Shown here in pieces: positions 5,900-12,815 of a DNA stretch of 14,611 bases. Under the pieces are notes generated by a model. That model was not told the DNA's origin. It was given only the letters and a program-made list of their open reading frames with translations, and made no database searches. The stretch lies in contig LZRQ01000078.1 of NCBI GenBank assembly GCA_002159155.1, forward strand, positions 1-14,611, given 5' to 3'. The DNA is from Firmicutes bacterium ZCTH02-B6. GTDB lineage: Bacteria; Bacillota; Limnochordia; Limnochordales; ZCTH02-B6. The translations under genes and the position numbers were made by a program. Within the stretch, counting starts at the first letter, position 1; each line of letters opens with the position of its first letter.

Positions 5900-7318
5900 T
5901 TAAGGCCAGATGCCGCGCTGGACGTAAGCGCGAGCGATCTTCTCGATGGCCAGCACGTAGGCGGCCGTGCGCATGTCCGTGCCTGGATATTGCTCCATCA
6001 CGGCGCAGATCTCCTGGTAAGCGGTGCGCATGGTGTCGTCCAGCCCCGACCGCACGAGATCCAGCTCGTCCGCCGCCTTGGTCAGCGTCTTCTGCACCGC
6101 TTCGGGCACGGGCCGGCCGGTGAGGGCCTCGAGGGCTTGGATGACCTGATGGCCCCGCATCTCCTCAAACCGGCGCTCCAGGCGCCCGAACCGGATGTGG
6201 GACAGGTTTTTGATCCACTCAAAATACGACACCGTCACGCCGCCGGCGTTGGCGTAAATGTCGGGAATCATAAACGTACCCCGGGCCCGGAGAATCTCGT
6301 CGGCCGCCGCGGTAACCGGCCCATTGGCCGCTTCCACGATGAGCTTCGCCTGGATGCGGGGGGCGTTTTCGGCGGTGATCTGGTTTTCCAGTGCGGCCGG
6401 GATCAAGATGTCGCACTCGTGCTCCAGCAGCCGGCGCCCGTCCTCAATAAAGGTGGTGCCGGGGAAGCCGGCCACGCCCCGGTGCTCCTTCATCCACCGG
6501 GCTACAGCTTCCACGTCGAGCCCGTTTTCGTCGTAAAGGGCGCCGTCCCGCTCGACGATGCCGATAATCTTGGCCCCGTCTTCTTCCTTCAGGATCTTCG
6601 CCGCGTGATACCCGACGTTGCCGAGCCCCTGGATGATGACCCGCTTGCCCTCGAGCGTTCCGCTCAGGCCCGCCTGGCGCACGTGCTCGGGGTGACGGAA
6701 AAATTCCCGCGTGGCGAATACGACGCCCCGCCCGGTGGCTTCGTGGCGGCCGGCGATGCCGCTCATGGTGGGGTGTTTGCCCGTGACGACGGCGCTCGCG
6801 TTGAGGTCATCGGGTCGCAGCGCCTGGTAGACGTCCAAGATCCACGCCATCTCCCTGGGACCGGTGCCCATGTCCGGCCCGGGCACGTCGGTGCTGGGGC
6901 CGATGTGGGCCTTTTGGATGAGCTCCGCCGCAAACCGGCGCGTGATGGCCTCGAGCTCCTCCTCGGTGTACTGGCGCGGGTCGATGTCCAGTGCGCCTTT
7001 GGCGCCCCCGTAAGGCACGTCCACGATGGCGCACTTGTAGGACATGAGGGCCGCTAGGGCCTCCACTTCATCCTGGTTGACGTTGGGTGAGTAACGAATG
7101 CCGCCTTTGGCCGGCAGCCGGTGCTCGCTGTGCACGGCGCGCCAGCCGCGAAACACCCGGATTTCGCCCCTGATGCGCACGGGAAACCGCAACTGGTAGA
7201 CGACGTTGCACTCGCGGATCTGCTGCAGGAGACCCGGCGGCAGATCCAAGAGGGCGGCCGCCCGGGAGAAGTTGGCATCCACCGATTCCAAGAAACTCAT
7301 TTCCCGCTGGACGACCAC
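5900..7318 (-). CDS. gdhA: Glutamate dehydrogenase (Glu/Leu/Phe/Val dehydrogenase family)
   Basis: The enzyme interconverts glutamate with 2-oxoglutarate and ammonium in the cytoplasm. It has 472 residues. The substrate domain has PAKGG (69-73), the MSYKCAIVDVPYGGAKGAL segment (92-110, with catalytic Lys107 and substrate lysines Lys71 and Lys95) and Asp146. The Rossmann domain has GLGNVG (231-236). Glu256, at the end of the second strand (GIVERDG), is the kind of acidic residue that favours NAD over NADP, so a catabolic enzyme like RocG/GudB is more likely; this is inference. PYGGAKGA replaces the usual final GG. GTG at 7318 is chosen because GGAGG lies eight bases upstream; ATG at 7300 is a shorter alternative with a poor site. 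A good promoter lies at 7364-7393, and DUF420 and DUF421 follow on the same strand. Confidence 0.95.
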   Translation of the reverse strand: MVVQREMSFLESVDANFSRAAALLDLPPGLLQQIRECNVVYQLRFPVRIRGEIRVFRGWRAVHSEHRLPAKGGIRYSPNVNQDEVEALAALMSYKCAIVDVPYGGAKGALDIDPRQYTEEELEAITRRFAAELIQKAHIGPSTDVPGPDMGTGPREMAWILDVYQALRPDDLNASAVVTGKHPTMSGIAGRHEATGRGVVFATREFFRHPEHVRQAGLSGTLEGKRVIIQGLGNVGYHAAKILKEEDGAKIIGIVERDGALYDENGLDVEAVARWMKEHRGVAGFPGTTFIEDGRRLLEHECDILIPAALENQITAENAPRIQAKLIVEAANGPVTAAADEILRARGTFMIPDIYANAGGVTVSYFEWIKNLSHIRFGRLERRFEEMRGHQVIQALEALTGRPVPEAVQKTLTKAADELDLVRSGLDDTMRTAYQEICAVMEQYPGTDMRTAAYVLAIEKIARAYVQRGIWP

Positions 7319-7363
7319 ACCAACCGCCTCCAATGCCGTGAAAATGGCCTTGCCGCTGCATCC

Positions 7364-7393
7364 ATTATCCGTTTCCCATGCGCTTCCTTTCAA
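7364..7393 (-). promoter_or_regulatory. Promoter of glutamate dehydrogenase
   Basis: On the minus strand TTGAAA (7393-7388) and GATAAT (7369-7364) each match consensus at five of six positions and are 18 bases apart. The start would be near 7357, leaving a leader of about 40 bases to the GTG at 7318. Confidence 0.65.
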
Positions 7394-7420
7394 GGCGCGT
7401 ATACAGTGTGCGCGACCGGA

Positions 7421-7439
7421 CAAATGACCCAATCATTTG
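7421..7439. promoter_or_regulatory. Perfect inverted repeat between gdh and the gltD-like gene
   Basis: CAAATGA (7421-7427) and TCATTTG (7433-7439) form perfect seven-base arms around five bases, followed directly by the palindromes TTGGCCAA (7437-7444) and CAATTG (7442-7447). It is AT-rich in a GC-rich setting. It lies roughly 65-80 bases upstream of the predicted gdh start, where an activator would bind, and about 160 bases from the divergent gene. It does not resemble the GlnR/TnrA consensus. The regulator is unknown. Confidence 0.45.
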
Positions 7440-7597
7440 GCCAATTGCCCCATTCCGCCGGGCGGGACAGGTTCAAGGACGCTTTATGGCGTATCGATAT
7501 ACCGGCCGCCGCGCGCCGTAGGGCCGGCCATTTCTCCCGGGAGCGCGATCCCCGGCGACGATCGGCCAGGCGCGGCGAGCGGCAAGGAGGAAACGGA

Positions 7598-9085
7598 ATG
7601 AGCCGCAAGGTCAAATGGACCCAGACGCCGGCGCACCAGCTGCCGTTAGAAGAGCGCCTGGAAGGTTTCTGCGAGGTCAATCTCGGCTATACCATCGAGG
7701 AGGCTATCGTCGAAGCCCAGCGCTGCCTGCAGTGTGCCAGGCCCGCGTGCGAGGAGGGATGCCCCAACCACAACCCGATCCGGGAATTCCTGTACCGGGT
7801 CGCTGAGGGGGATCTGCTGGGGGCGGCGGAGCTGGACTGGACCAAGAACGCCCTGCCGGCATGCACCGGGCGCGTCTGCGCGTGGGAGAAGCAGTGCGAA
7901 GGTTTCTGCGTCATGAATCACCGGGGCGATCCCATCAAGATCGGCGCCATCGAGCGGCTGTTCGCGGACATCGCGCTCAGCCGCCTCGAGGAGGACCCCG
8001 GTGCCGTTGACCTTAGGGATCCGGACTATGAGCCCCGGGAGCAGCGGGTGGCCATCGTCGGTGCGGGGCCGGCGGGGTTGGCTGCCGCCCATTTCCTTGC
8101 GCGCAAGGGATACCGCGTGACCATCTTCGAGCGCTGGGCGGTGCCGGGGGGCGTCATGGCCTACGGCATCCCCGAGTTTGTCCTGCCCCAAAGGGTCATC
8201 GACGCGGAGGTGCGCCGCATCCGGGCCATGGGCGTGGAGATCCGCACCGGCGTCAGCGTGGGCGAGGACGTGACCATCGACGATCTGTTTGCGCAAGGGT
8301 ACAGCGCGGTCTTTATCGGCATCGGCGCCAACGAGCCGTCGCGACTTGGGATCGAGGGGGAGGACTTGCCGGGCGTGTGGACGGCCAAGGACTTCCTGAT
8401 GCGCACCCAGGCCGCCAACCTCCGCGACCGGCTGCAGGATGAGCTCCCCGGCGAGTGGCTGACGCCGCCCGAAGTCGGCCGGCGGGTGGCCGTCATCGGT
8501 GCGGGCAACACGGCGATGGACGCGGCGCGCACCGCCCGGCGCCTCGGCGCCGAAGAAGTGATGATTCTCTACCGGCGCGACGCGGCCTCAAGCCCGTCCC
8601 GGCCCATTGAAGTCGAGCACGCCCAGCACGAGGGCGTCACCTTCATGTACTTGGTCAACCCCAAGCGGTTCATCGCCGGCGAGGACGGCCGCGTGGCAGC
8701 GATCGAACTGGTGCGCATGCAGCTGAGCGCGCCCGACGACTCCGGCCGCCGCCGGCCTGTGCCCATCCCGGGCAGCGAGTTCAGCTTGCCGGTCGACACG
8801 GTGGTCACCGCCATCGGCTACCAGCAGGAAACCCAAATCGCCGAGTCGGCGCGCCTGGCGACGACGCCGTGGGGCGGGCTCATCATCGACGAGGCAACCG
8901 GCGCCACCAGCCGCCCGGGCGTGTTTGCCGGGGGCGACTGCGTCACTGGTCCCAACACCGTGATCCACGCGATCGCGGCGGGCCGCAAGGCGGCAGAAGG
9001 GATCCACCGCTATTTGTCCCAGGAGTCTGTGGGTGCCGGGTCAGGCCGAGCCCTCGGAGGCCGGGTTCTCGCCCGCCGCGGGTAG
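7598..9085 (+). CDS. gltD: GltD/NfnB-like NADPH-dependent iron-sulfur flavoprotein (glutamate synthase small-subunit family)
   Basis: This 495-residue cytoplasmic oxidoreductase moves electrons between NAD(P)H, FAD and iron-sulfur clusters. The N-terminal domain has eight cysteines for two [4Fe-4S] clusters: Cys43/46/51/55 in CLQCARPACEEGCP and Cys89/94/100/104. The second set has four residues between its first two cysteines, whereas the common CGRVCP form has three. The FAD motif GAGPAG is at 155-160, the NADPH motif GAGNTA at 301-306, and the C-terminal FAD segment GVFAGGDC at 441-448. The family includes the GltB-dependent glutamate synthase subunit, the NfnB ferredoxin-NADP reductase subunit and dihydropyrimidine dehydrogenase partners. 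No gltB or nfnA is adjacent, so the exact role is open. AAGGAGG is seven bases before the ATG. The 3' end overlaps the convergent HD-GYP gene. Confidence 0.88.
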   Translation: MSRKVKWTQTPAHQLPLEERLEGFCEVNLGYTIEEAIVEAQRCLQCARPACEEGCPNHNPIREFLYRVAEGDLLGAAELDWTKNALPACTGRVCAWEKQCEGFCVMNHRGDPIKIGAIERLFADIALSRLEEDPGAVDLRDPDYEPREQRVAIVGAGPAGLAAAHFLARKGYRVTIFERWAVPGGVMAYGIPEFVLPQRVIDAEVRRIRAMGVEIRTGVSVGEDVTIDDLFAQGYSAVFIGIGANEPSRLGIEGEDLPGVWTAKDFLMRTQAANLRDRLQDELPGEWLTPPEVGRRVAVIGAGNTAMDAARTARRLGAEEVMILYRRDAASSPSRPIEVEHAQHEGVTFMYLVNPKRFIAGEDGRVAAIELVRMQLSAPDDSGRRRPVPIPGSEFSLPVDTVVTAIGYQQETQIAESARLATTPWGGLIIDEATGATSRPGVFAGGDCVTGPNTVIHAIAAGRKAAEGIHRYLSQESVGAGSGRALGGRVLARRG

Positions 9086-10015
9086 GTGGGCGACGGAGCG
9101 GCGCCACCGGATCATCGCGGCCACAACCACGGGGTCAAACTGCGTGCCCGCGCCTTTCTCGAGTTCCTTGAGGGCTGCTTCCTCGCTCATGGGCTCCCGG
9201 TAGGCGCGCGCTGACGTCATCGCGTCAAACGAGTCCGCGACCGCGAGAATGCGCGCTTCGAGCGGCACCTGGTCCCCCTTGAGCCCATCGGGATACCCGC
9301 GCCCGTCCATCCGCTCGTGGTGATGGCGAATCGCGGGCAAAAGCGGCCGGAAGTGGGCGACGCCGGAGAATATGCGCTCGGACTCCACCGGATGCTGCTT
9401 GATGATGGCCCACTCGGACGGTTCCAGGCGGCCGGGCTTGTTGAGGATCGCGGACGGCACGGCCAGCTTGCCCACGTCGTGCAGGAGCGCGGCCCAGCGC
9501 ACCCGCTCCTGCACCTCCGGCGGCAGGTTCATTTGCCGGGCGATCCCCTCGGCGTACTCGGCCACCTTCTCCGAATGCCGGGACGTGTAGCGGTCCTTGG
9601 CGTCCAAGGCCCGCACAAAGGCCCGCACGACTTCTTCGTTGTGCCGGCGGAGGTCTTCGATCCGCCGGCGGAGGGAAAGGATGAGGGCGCCGGCACACAG
9701 TCCGACGCCGCAGAAGAAAACCATCCGGATAAACCAGCCCGTCGCCGGCTGGGGGATGCCCGCCGCGGTGTCGAGCGGCATGTAGGGACCGCAAATGGCG
9801 CCCGCCGTCAGCCCGACGGCCACGCCGCCGGCGGGGCCGAAATAATAGCTGCCGATCAGAACGGGGATATAGAAGAGGTGGGGGAAAGCGCTTCTTGTAC
9901 CCCCTGCCCAGTACGTGACGGCCCCGGCCGCGAACAGCGTAATGCCGACGAGCGTCGTCCCAACGACCGGAGATCGATCCCACGCAGCAAAGCGCCGGCT
10001 CCAGGAGAAGGACAT
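9041..10015 (-). CDS. HD-GYP domain protein, membrane-bound; probable cyclic-di-GMP phosphodiesterase
   Basis: This 324-residue protein likely hydrolyses cyclic di-GMP at the inner face of the membrane. An N-terminal region has three to four hydrophobic segments (about 17-37, 44-60, 62-80, 92-115), possibly a sensor. A short linker (RRRIEDLRRHNEEVV) leads to the HD-GYP domain at about 133-305. Metal and catalytic residues are visible: His147, the HD pair His179-Asp180 in LLHDVGK, His208, HHHERMDGRGYPDGL (231-245) with the full GYP motif, and Asp261 in ADSFDAMTS. ATG at 10015 has GGGGAGG eight bases upstream; GTG at 10024 would be too close to that site. It lies 45 bases after the 64-residue small gene and shares its last 45 bases with the opposite gltD-like gene. 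The domain's residues look intact, so activity is expected. Confidence 0.93.
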   Translation of the reverse strand: MSFSWSRRFAAWDRSPVVGTTLVGITLFAAGAVTYWAGGTRSAFPHLFYIPVLIGSYYFGPAGGVAVGLTAGAICGPYMPLDTAAGIPQPATGWFIRMVFFCGVGLCAGALILSLRRRIEDLRRHNEEVVRAFVRALDAKDRYTSRHSEKVAEYAEGIARQMNLPPEVQERVRWAALLHDVGKLAVPSAILNKPGRLEPSEWAIIKQHPVESERIFSGVAHFRPLLPAIRHHHERMDGRGYPDGLKGDQVPLEARILAVADSFDAMTSARAYREPMSEEAALKELEKGAGTQFDPVVVAAMIRWRRSVAHLPAAGENPASEGSA

Positions 10016-10060
10016 CCTTGCCACCTCCCCGATTGGGGCGCCCCACCGCGGCAGAGGGCG

Positions 10061-10255
10061 TCAGCGCACGGCGACGACGCGGCCTTTCCCTGAGGCGTCC
10101 AGGTCCAGTGCGATGCAGACGGAGCCCCCGCCGCGCGCCAGCCTCTGACGGACCCGTCCCGCCAGGGGCTCATCCAGGTTGAGCTTTACCTCATGCACCT
10201 TGCCGTCCAAGAAACAAAGCCCATAGCCTTCGCCGAGCACCAGCACTTCCACCAA
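10061..10255 (-). CDS. Small unrecognised protein (64 aa)
   Basis: I do not recognise this protein. It begins with MVEVLVLGEGYGLCFLDGKV and continues as alternating hydrophobic strands with charged turns, including KLNLDEP at 24-30 and SVCIALDLD at 45-53. This suggests a small beta-rich fold of perhaps five strands; Cys14 and Cys47 are its only cysteines. The start is TTG at 10255, with AAAGGG ten bases upstream; GTG at 10252 is equally possible, and a longer upstream frame is strongly basic and lacks a ribosome site. It is co-directional with the MFS gene (132 bases upstream) and the HD-GYP gene (45 bases downstream), so it may belong to one unit. It has no signal peptide or membrane segment. 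Its reality rests on the ribosome site, the plausible protein composition and the tidy fit between neighbours. Confidence 0.62.
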   Translation of the reverse strand: MVEVLVLGEGYGLCFLDGKVHEVKLNLDEPLAGRVRQRLARGGGSVCIALDLDASGKGRVVAVR

Positions 10256-10387
10256 TGCGTACCCGCCCTTTCCACGCCTGTGTCGCCGCCTCTTTCTTGC
10301 TCTGCCCGGCGCGATCCTTTGGGAGCTGTCCCCTGGCGGCATGGGGAAAGCTGGTTATCGCCTCGAAGGACGCCGGGCGAGAGCGGG

Positions 10388-11644
10388 TTATCCCGGCCGC
10401 GCCGGCGCCGAGGACGGCACCGCGTCCGCCTGCTGGGCCATCCCCCAGCGCAAGAGCGGCCCGCTGCCCGCCGCAGCAGCCACCAGCGGCGCCGCGGGCA
10501 TGAGGAAAGCACTGGCCAACCCCAGCGCATTCACCGCGAACCCAAGGGCGGCAGGCACGACGAAAGCCGCGGCGCTGCGAAACATGCCGCTGAAAGCCAT
10601 GGCGAGGCCCAGCCGCTCTTGCGGGGTGAACTCGGCCACCACCATCGAGCCCAGCACCTGCAACAGCCCGCCGCCGAGGCCCATGAGCCCGATGGCGCCT
10701 ATGAGTGGTGCGGGGTGGGCAAACGCGGGGACCAGCAGGTGGCCCAGCCCGGTGAGCCCCATGCCGACCAGCCACGGGGCCTGGTAGCTTGAGCGACCAA
10801 AGACCCGGTCGTACATTGGTCCCGCCACGGCCAGCGCGAGGCCTCGCACGGACGTCAAGAGGCCGACCATGCTTTCAGAGAGCCCTACCGCGAGCAGATA
10901 GACGGGAAGGAAAGAAGAGAGGCTGATCATGACGAGGGCGGCTCCAAGATCGCACGCGGCGGCCACGTAGACGGGCCGCAGCCGCCAGACGGACACCGCG
11001 TCCCCGACCGGGGCGTCATCCCCCGTCCCGGCGACCCCCTTGACCAGTCCTGCCGCCGCTGAGGGTGCCCCGAGCTCGGGCATGATCCACGCGCCTAGGC
11101 AGCCAGCTACCCCCAAGAGGAGCAGCAGCCATGCCGCACCCACGGGGCCGGCCGCGGCAAAGAGCACCCCGGTCACCGCCGGCCCGGCGACGCTGCCGAT
11201 GCCTTCCACGACGTTGAGCATGCCGAAGCGACCGGCGCGGGTGCCGTGGTTCCACCACGTGAGATACGTCCGGATGGCGGGCCAAAAAGCGGCACGGCCG
11301 GTGCCAAACATGGCCTGAGCCACCACGACGGCGCCGAGCGGCGGCAGCCAGCGAAAGGCAGCGGCCAAAAGCAGCGCACCGCCCGCGGCCATGCTGCCCA
11401 CGGCCAGCGCCGTCACCGGCCGGGCGCCGCGCCGGTCGGTCAAGTAGCCCGCCGGCACCCGCAAAAGCAGCATGAACAAGCCAGGAATGGAGGCTACCGC
11501 GCCAAGCACGACGGGGCCCAGTCCTTCCCGGGCCAGGTAGAGCGGGATGACGACGACGGACACGTACTGGGCGATCGTAAAAGCTGTTGCGCAGCCATAG
11601 ACCCCAAGGGGGGCCCGGCGATCTGCCGCCACGACGTTCACCAC
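10388..11644 (-). CDS. Major facilitator superfamily transporter
   Basis: This is a 418-residue, 12-helix secondary transporter of the inner membrane. Motif A between helices 2 and 3 is clear (GYLTDRRGARP, 66-76), and its second-half counterpart is AGPMYDRVFGR (274-284). A polar central loop at about 192-222 (AAGLVKGVAGTGDDAPVGDA) separates the two six-helix halves. The sequence resembles multidrug or small-molecule exporters of the MFS_1 type, but no substrate can be read. GTG at 11644 is the likely start, with AGAAGAAG upstream; GTG at 11641 is equivalent. A near-perfect inverted repeat at 11651-11666 lies immediately upstream and may be an operator. The C-terminus ends in a short Pro/Ala tail. 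The small gene and the HD-GYP gene follow on the same strand. Confidence 0.92.
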   Translation of the reverse strand: MVNVVAADRRAPLGVYGCATAFTIAQYVSVVVIPLYLAREGLGPVVLGAVASIPGLFMLLLRVPAGYLTDRRGARPVTALAVGSMAAGGALLLAAAFRWLPPLGAVVVAQAMFGTGRAAFWPAIRTYLTWWNHGTRAGRFGMLNVVEGIGSVAGPAVTGVLFAAAGPVGAAWLLLLLGVAGCLGAWIMPELGAPSAAAGLVKGVAGTGDDAPVGDAVSVWRLRPVYVAAACDLGAALVMISLSSFLPVYLLAVGLSESMVGLLTSVRGLALAVAGPMYDRVFGRSSYQAPWLVGMGLTGLGHLLVPAFAHPAPLIGAIGLMGLGGGLLQVLGSMVVAEFTPQERLGLAMAFSGMFRSAAAFVVPAALGFAVNALGLASAFLMPAAPLVAAAAGSGPLLRWGMAQQADAVPSSAPARPG

Positions 11645-11650
11645 GCTTCT

Positions 11651-11666
11651 TCTAGACTACTTTAGA
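11651..11666. promoter_or_regulatory. Inverted repeat just upstream of the MFS gene
   Basis: TCTAGA (11651-11656) and TTTAGA (11661-11666) are inverted with one mismatch around CTAC. The 26-base stretch around it is AT-rich compared with its surroundings. It sits seven bases before the MFS start, overlapping the ribosome-binding region. It could be a repressor site, but no regulator gene is adjacent. Confidence 0.3.
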
Positions 11667-11772
11667 CATCGCTCCGGGCGCTTCCTGGCAGGAATAGGCA
11701 AGGGCAGCGGGCGCGGCATCCACGCCGCCCGGCCCCGGCCACATCAAAGGCAGCGGGCAGGCAGAGCGGAAC

Positions 11773-11801
11773 TTGATCTCAACGGGCGCCGGTGTTACAA
11801 C
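11773..11801 (+). promoter_or_regulatory. Extended -10 promoter of the YlbF-family gene
   Basis: TTGATC (11773-11778) and TACAAC (11796-11801) are 17 bases apart, and TGT directly precedes the -10 box, which supplies the TGn element. The start would be near 11808, about 27 bases before the ATG. Confidence 0.5.
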
Positions 11802-11834
11802 GGACTCGAACGGCACAAGGGGGAGCAAGGCGCA

Positions 11835-12317
11835 ATGGAGAGGCAGCTGGCAGCCAAGGCGGCGGAGTTGGCCGCGGCCATCAAGGAAACGCAAGTCTAC
11901 AAGGACTGGGCCAAAGCCCGGGAGGAGCTGGAAGCGCACCACGCCGCGCAGGTCATGTTGCGCAGCTTGCAGGCGCTGCAGCTCGAGCTCATGCGCAAGG
12001 CGCGGGCCGGCGAATCCATCTCCCAGGCGGAGGAAGAGCAGCTGCAGCGCACGTTTGAGACCGTGGCCTTCAACCCTTACGTGCGGGCGGTGCTGGAAAC
12101 CGACATGGCCCTTGGACAGCTGCTCGCCCAGGTGTACCAGGCTGTCCTCATGGAGCTGGGCGTCGAAGACGCTGAGGCGGTCTTTCCAACCGCCGGGAAG
12201 ACTGCCGCACCGGCACCGGGGCCAGGCTGGGCGCCGGCACAAGGGCCGGGGCCACAGGCCGCTCCGGATCCCGAGCCGCCCCGCAAAAGCCGCCTGTGGG
12301 TGCCCGGACAGCCTTAA
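11835..12317 (+). CDS. ylbF: YlbF/YmcA family protein
   Basis: This 160-residue protein belongs to the YlbF/YmcA (Com_YlbF) family. In Bacillus subtilis YlbF, YmcA and YaaT form an iron-sulfur-containing complex that binds RNase Y and affects mRNA processing, competence, biofilms and sporulation. The helical family domain spans about 5-108: ELAAAIKETQVYKDWAKARE, LRSLQALQLELMRKARAGE, the acidic SQAEEEQL, then FNPYVRAVLETDMALGQLLAQVYQA. A tail of about 40 residues (121-160), rich in Pro, Ala and Gly, is longer than in typical members and should be disordered. No partner gene is in the window, so YlbF rather than a YmcA-like paralogue is a best guess. The domain has no cysteine. GGGAG and AAGG lie upstream of the ATG. 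It is divergent from the MFS gene and convergent with yqhV. Confidence 0.85.
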   Translation: MERQLAAKAAELAAAIKETQVYKDWAKAREELEAHHAAQVMLRSLQALQLELMRKARAGESISQAEEEQLQRTFETVAFNPYVRAVLETDMALGQLLAQVYQAVLMELGVEDAEAVFPTAGKTAAPAPGPGWAPAQGPGPQAAPDPEPPRKSRLWVPGQP

Positions 12318-12382
12318 CGCACGGCCCTTAGTGCACGCCGTCGCGCTGCCGCCGATCCGCCTGGCGGGCCGGCCTCCACGGC

Positions 12383-12649
12383 TCACCGCCGGGCGCCCAG
12401 GATGACGAGCATCACCCCGGCCCCAATCAAGGCGAGGCGCGTCAGGGGGATCTTGCCCGCCAATCCCGCGACGCCCAAGATGGTCACCGTCACCAGCACC
12501 AGCGGCCCGACCAAGCCCAAAGCGGCGTTGATCTGCACCGCCGCGTCCAGCCGGCTCAACCGCAGCATCAACAGCGCGGCGGCCAGTTCAATGCCCGATG
12601 AGATCATGCGCACGACGGCCATCGCGCGCACCAAACCCGCCTCATCCAC
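12383..12649 (-). CDS. yqhV: YqhV/DUF2619 family membrane protein
   Basis: This 88-residue membrane protein has three predicted segments at about 9-30, 41-62 and 72-86. The family pattern is clear: RAMAVVRMISSGIELAAALLMLR, then INAALGLVGP (40-49) and GLAGKIP (62-68). In Bacillus subtilis yqhV lies directly before the spoIIIAA-AH operon and is widespread in spore formers; its function is unknown. Here it is alone, with no spoIIIA gene visible. GTG at 12649 is chosen because GAGGAGG lies eight bases upstream. The open frame continues upstream to 13012 into the opposite trpB gene, but that part reads as non-coding. Its end faces ylbF, 65 bases away. Confidence 0.87.
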   Translation of the reverse strand: MDEAGLVRAMAVVRMISSGIELAAALLMLRLSRLDAAVQINAALGLVGPLVLVTVTILGVAGLAGKIPLTRLALIGAGVMLVILGARR

Positions 12650-12815
12650 CGGGACGCCCTCCTCGCTCCATCGTACGTGGCGTTCAGCGCCGCTATGTGG
12701 CAGGTGTTCCCGCCGGTTGCGGCTGCAAGAGGGCAGGAGAGGCGGCGGGGCTGGCGAATGAGTTCCGCATGCCGCCGGCCAGCGGCCGCAAAGAGGAGAG
12801 AGGAGCGGAGACGAG

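Noticed and set aside
5843..7057. A 404-codon plus-strand open frame antisense to glutamate dehydrogenase.
   Set aside because: The opposite strand encodes an intact enzyme with all its motifs; this is a GC-driven shadow.
12650..12815. Possible T-box or other tryptophan-responsive leader before trpB.
   Set aside because: There is no AGGGTGG-type T-box antiterminator motif, no TGG specifier in a recognisable stem, and no terminator before the start codon.
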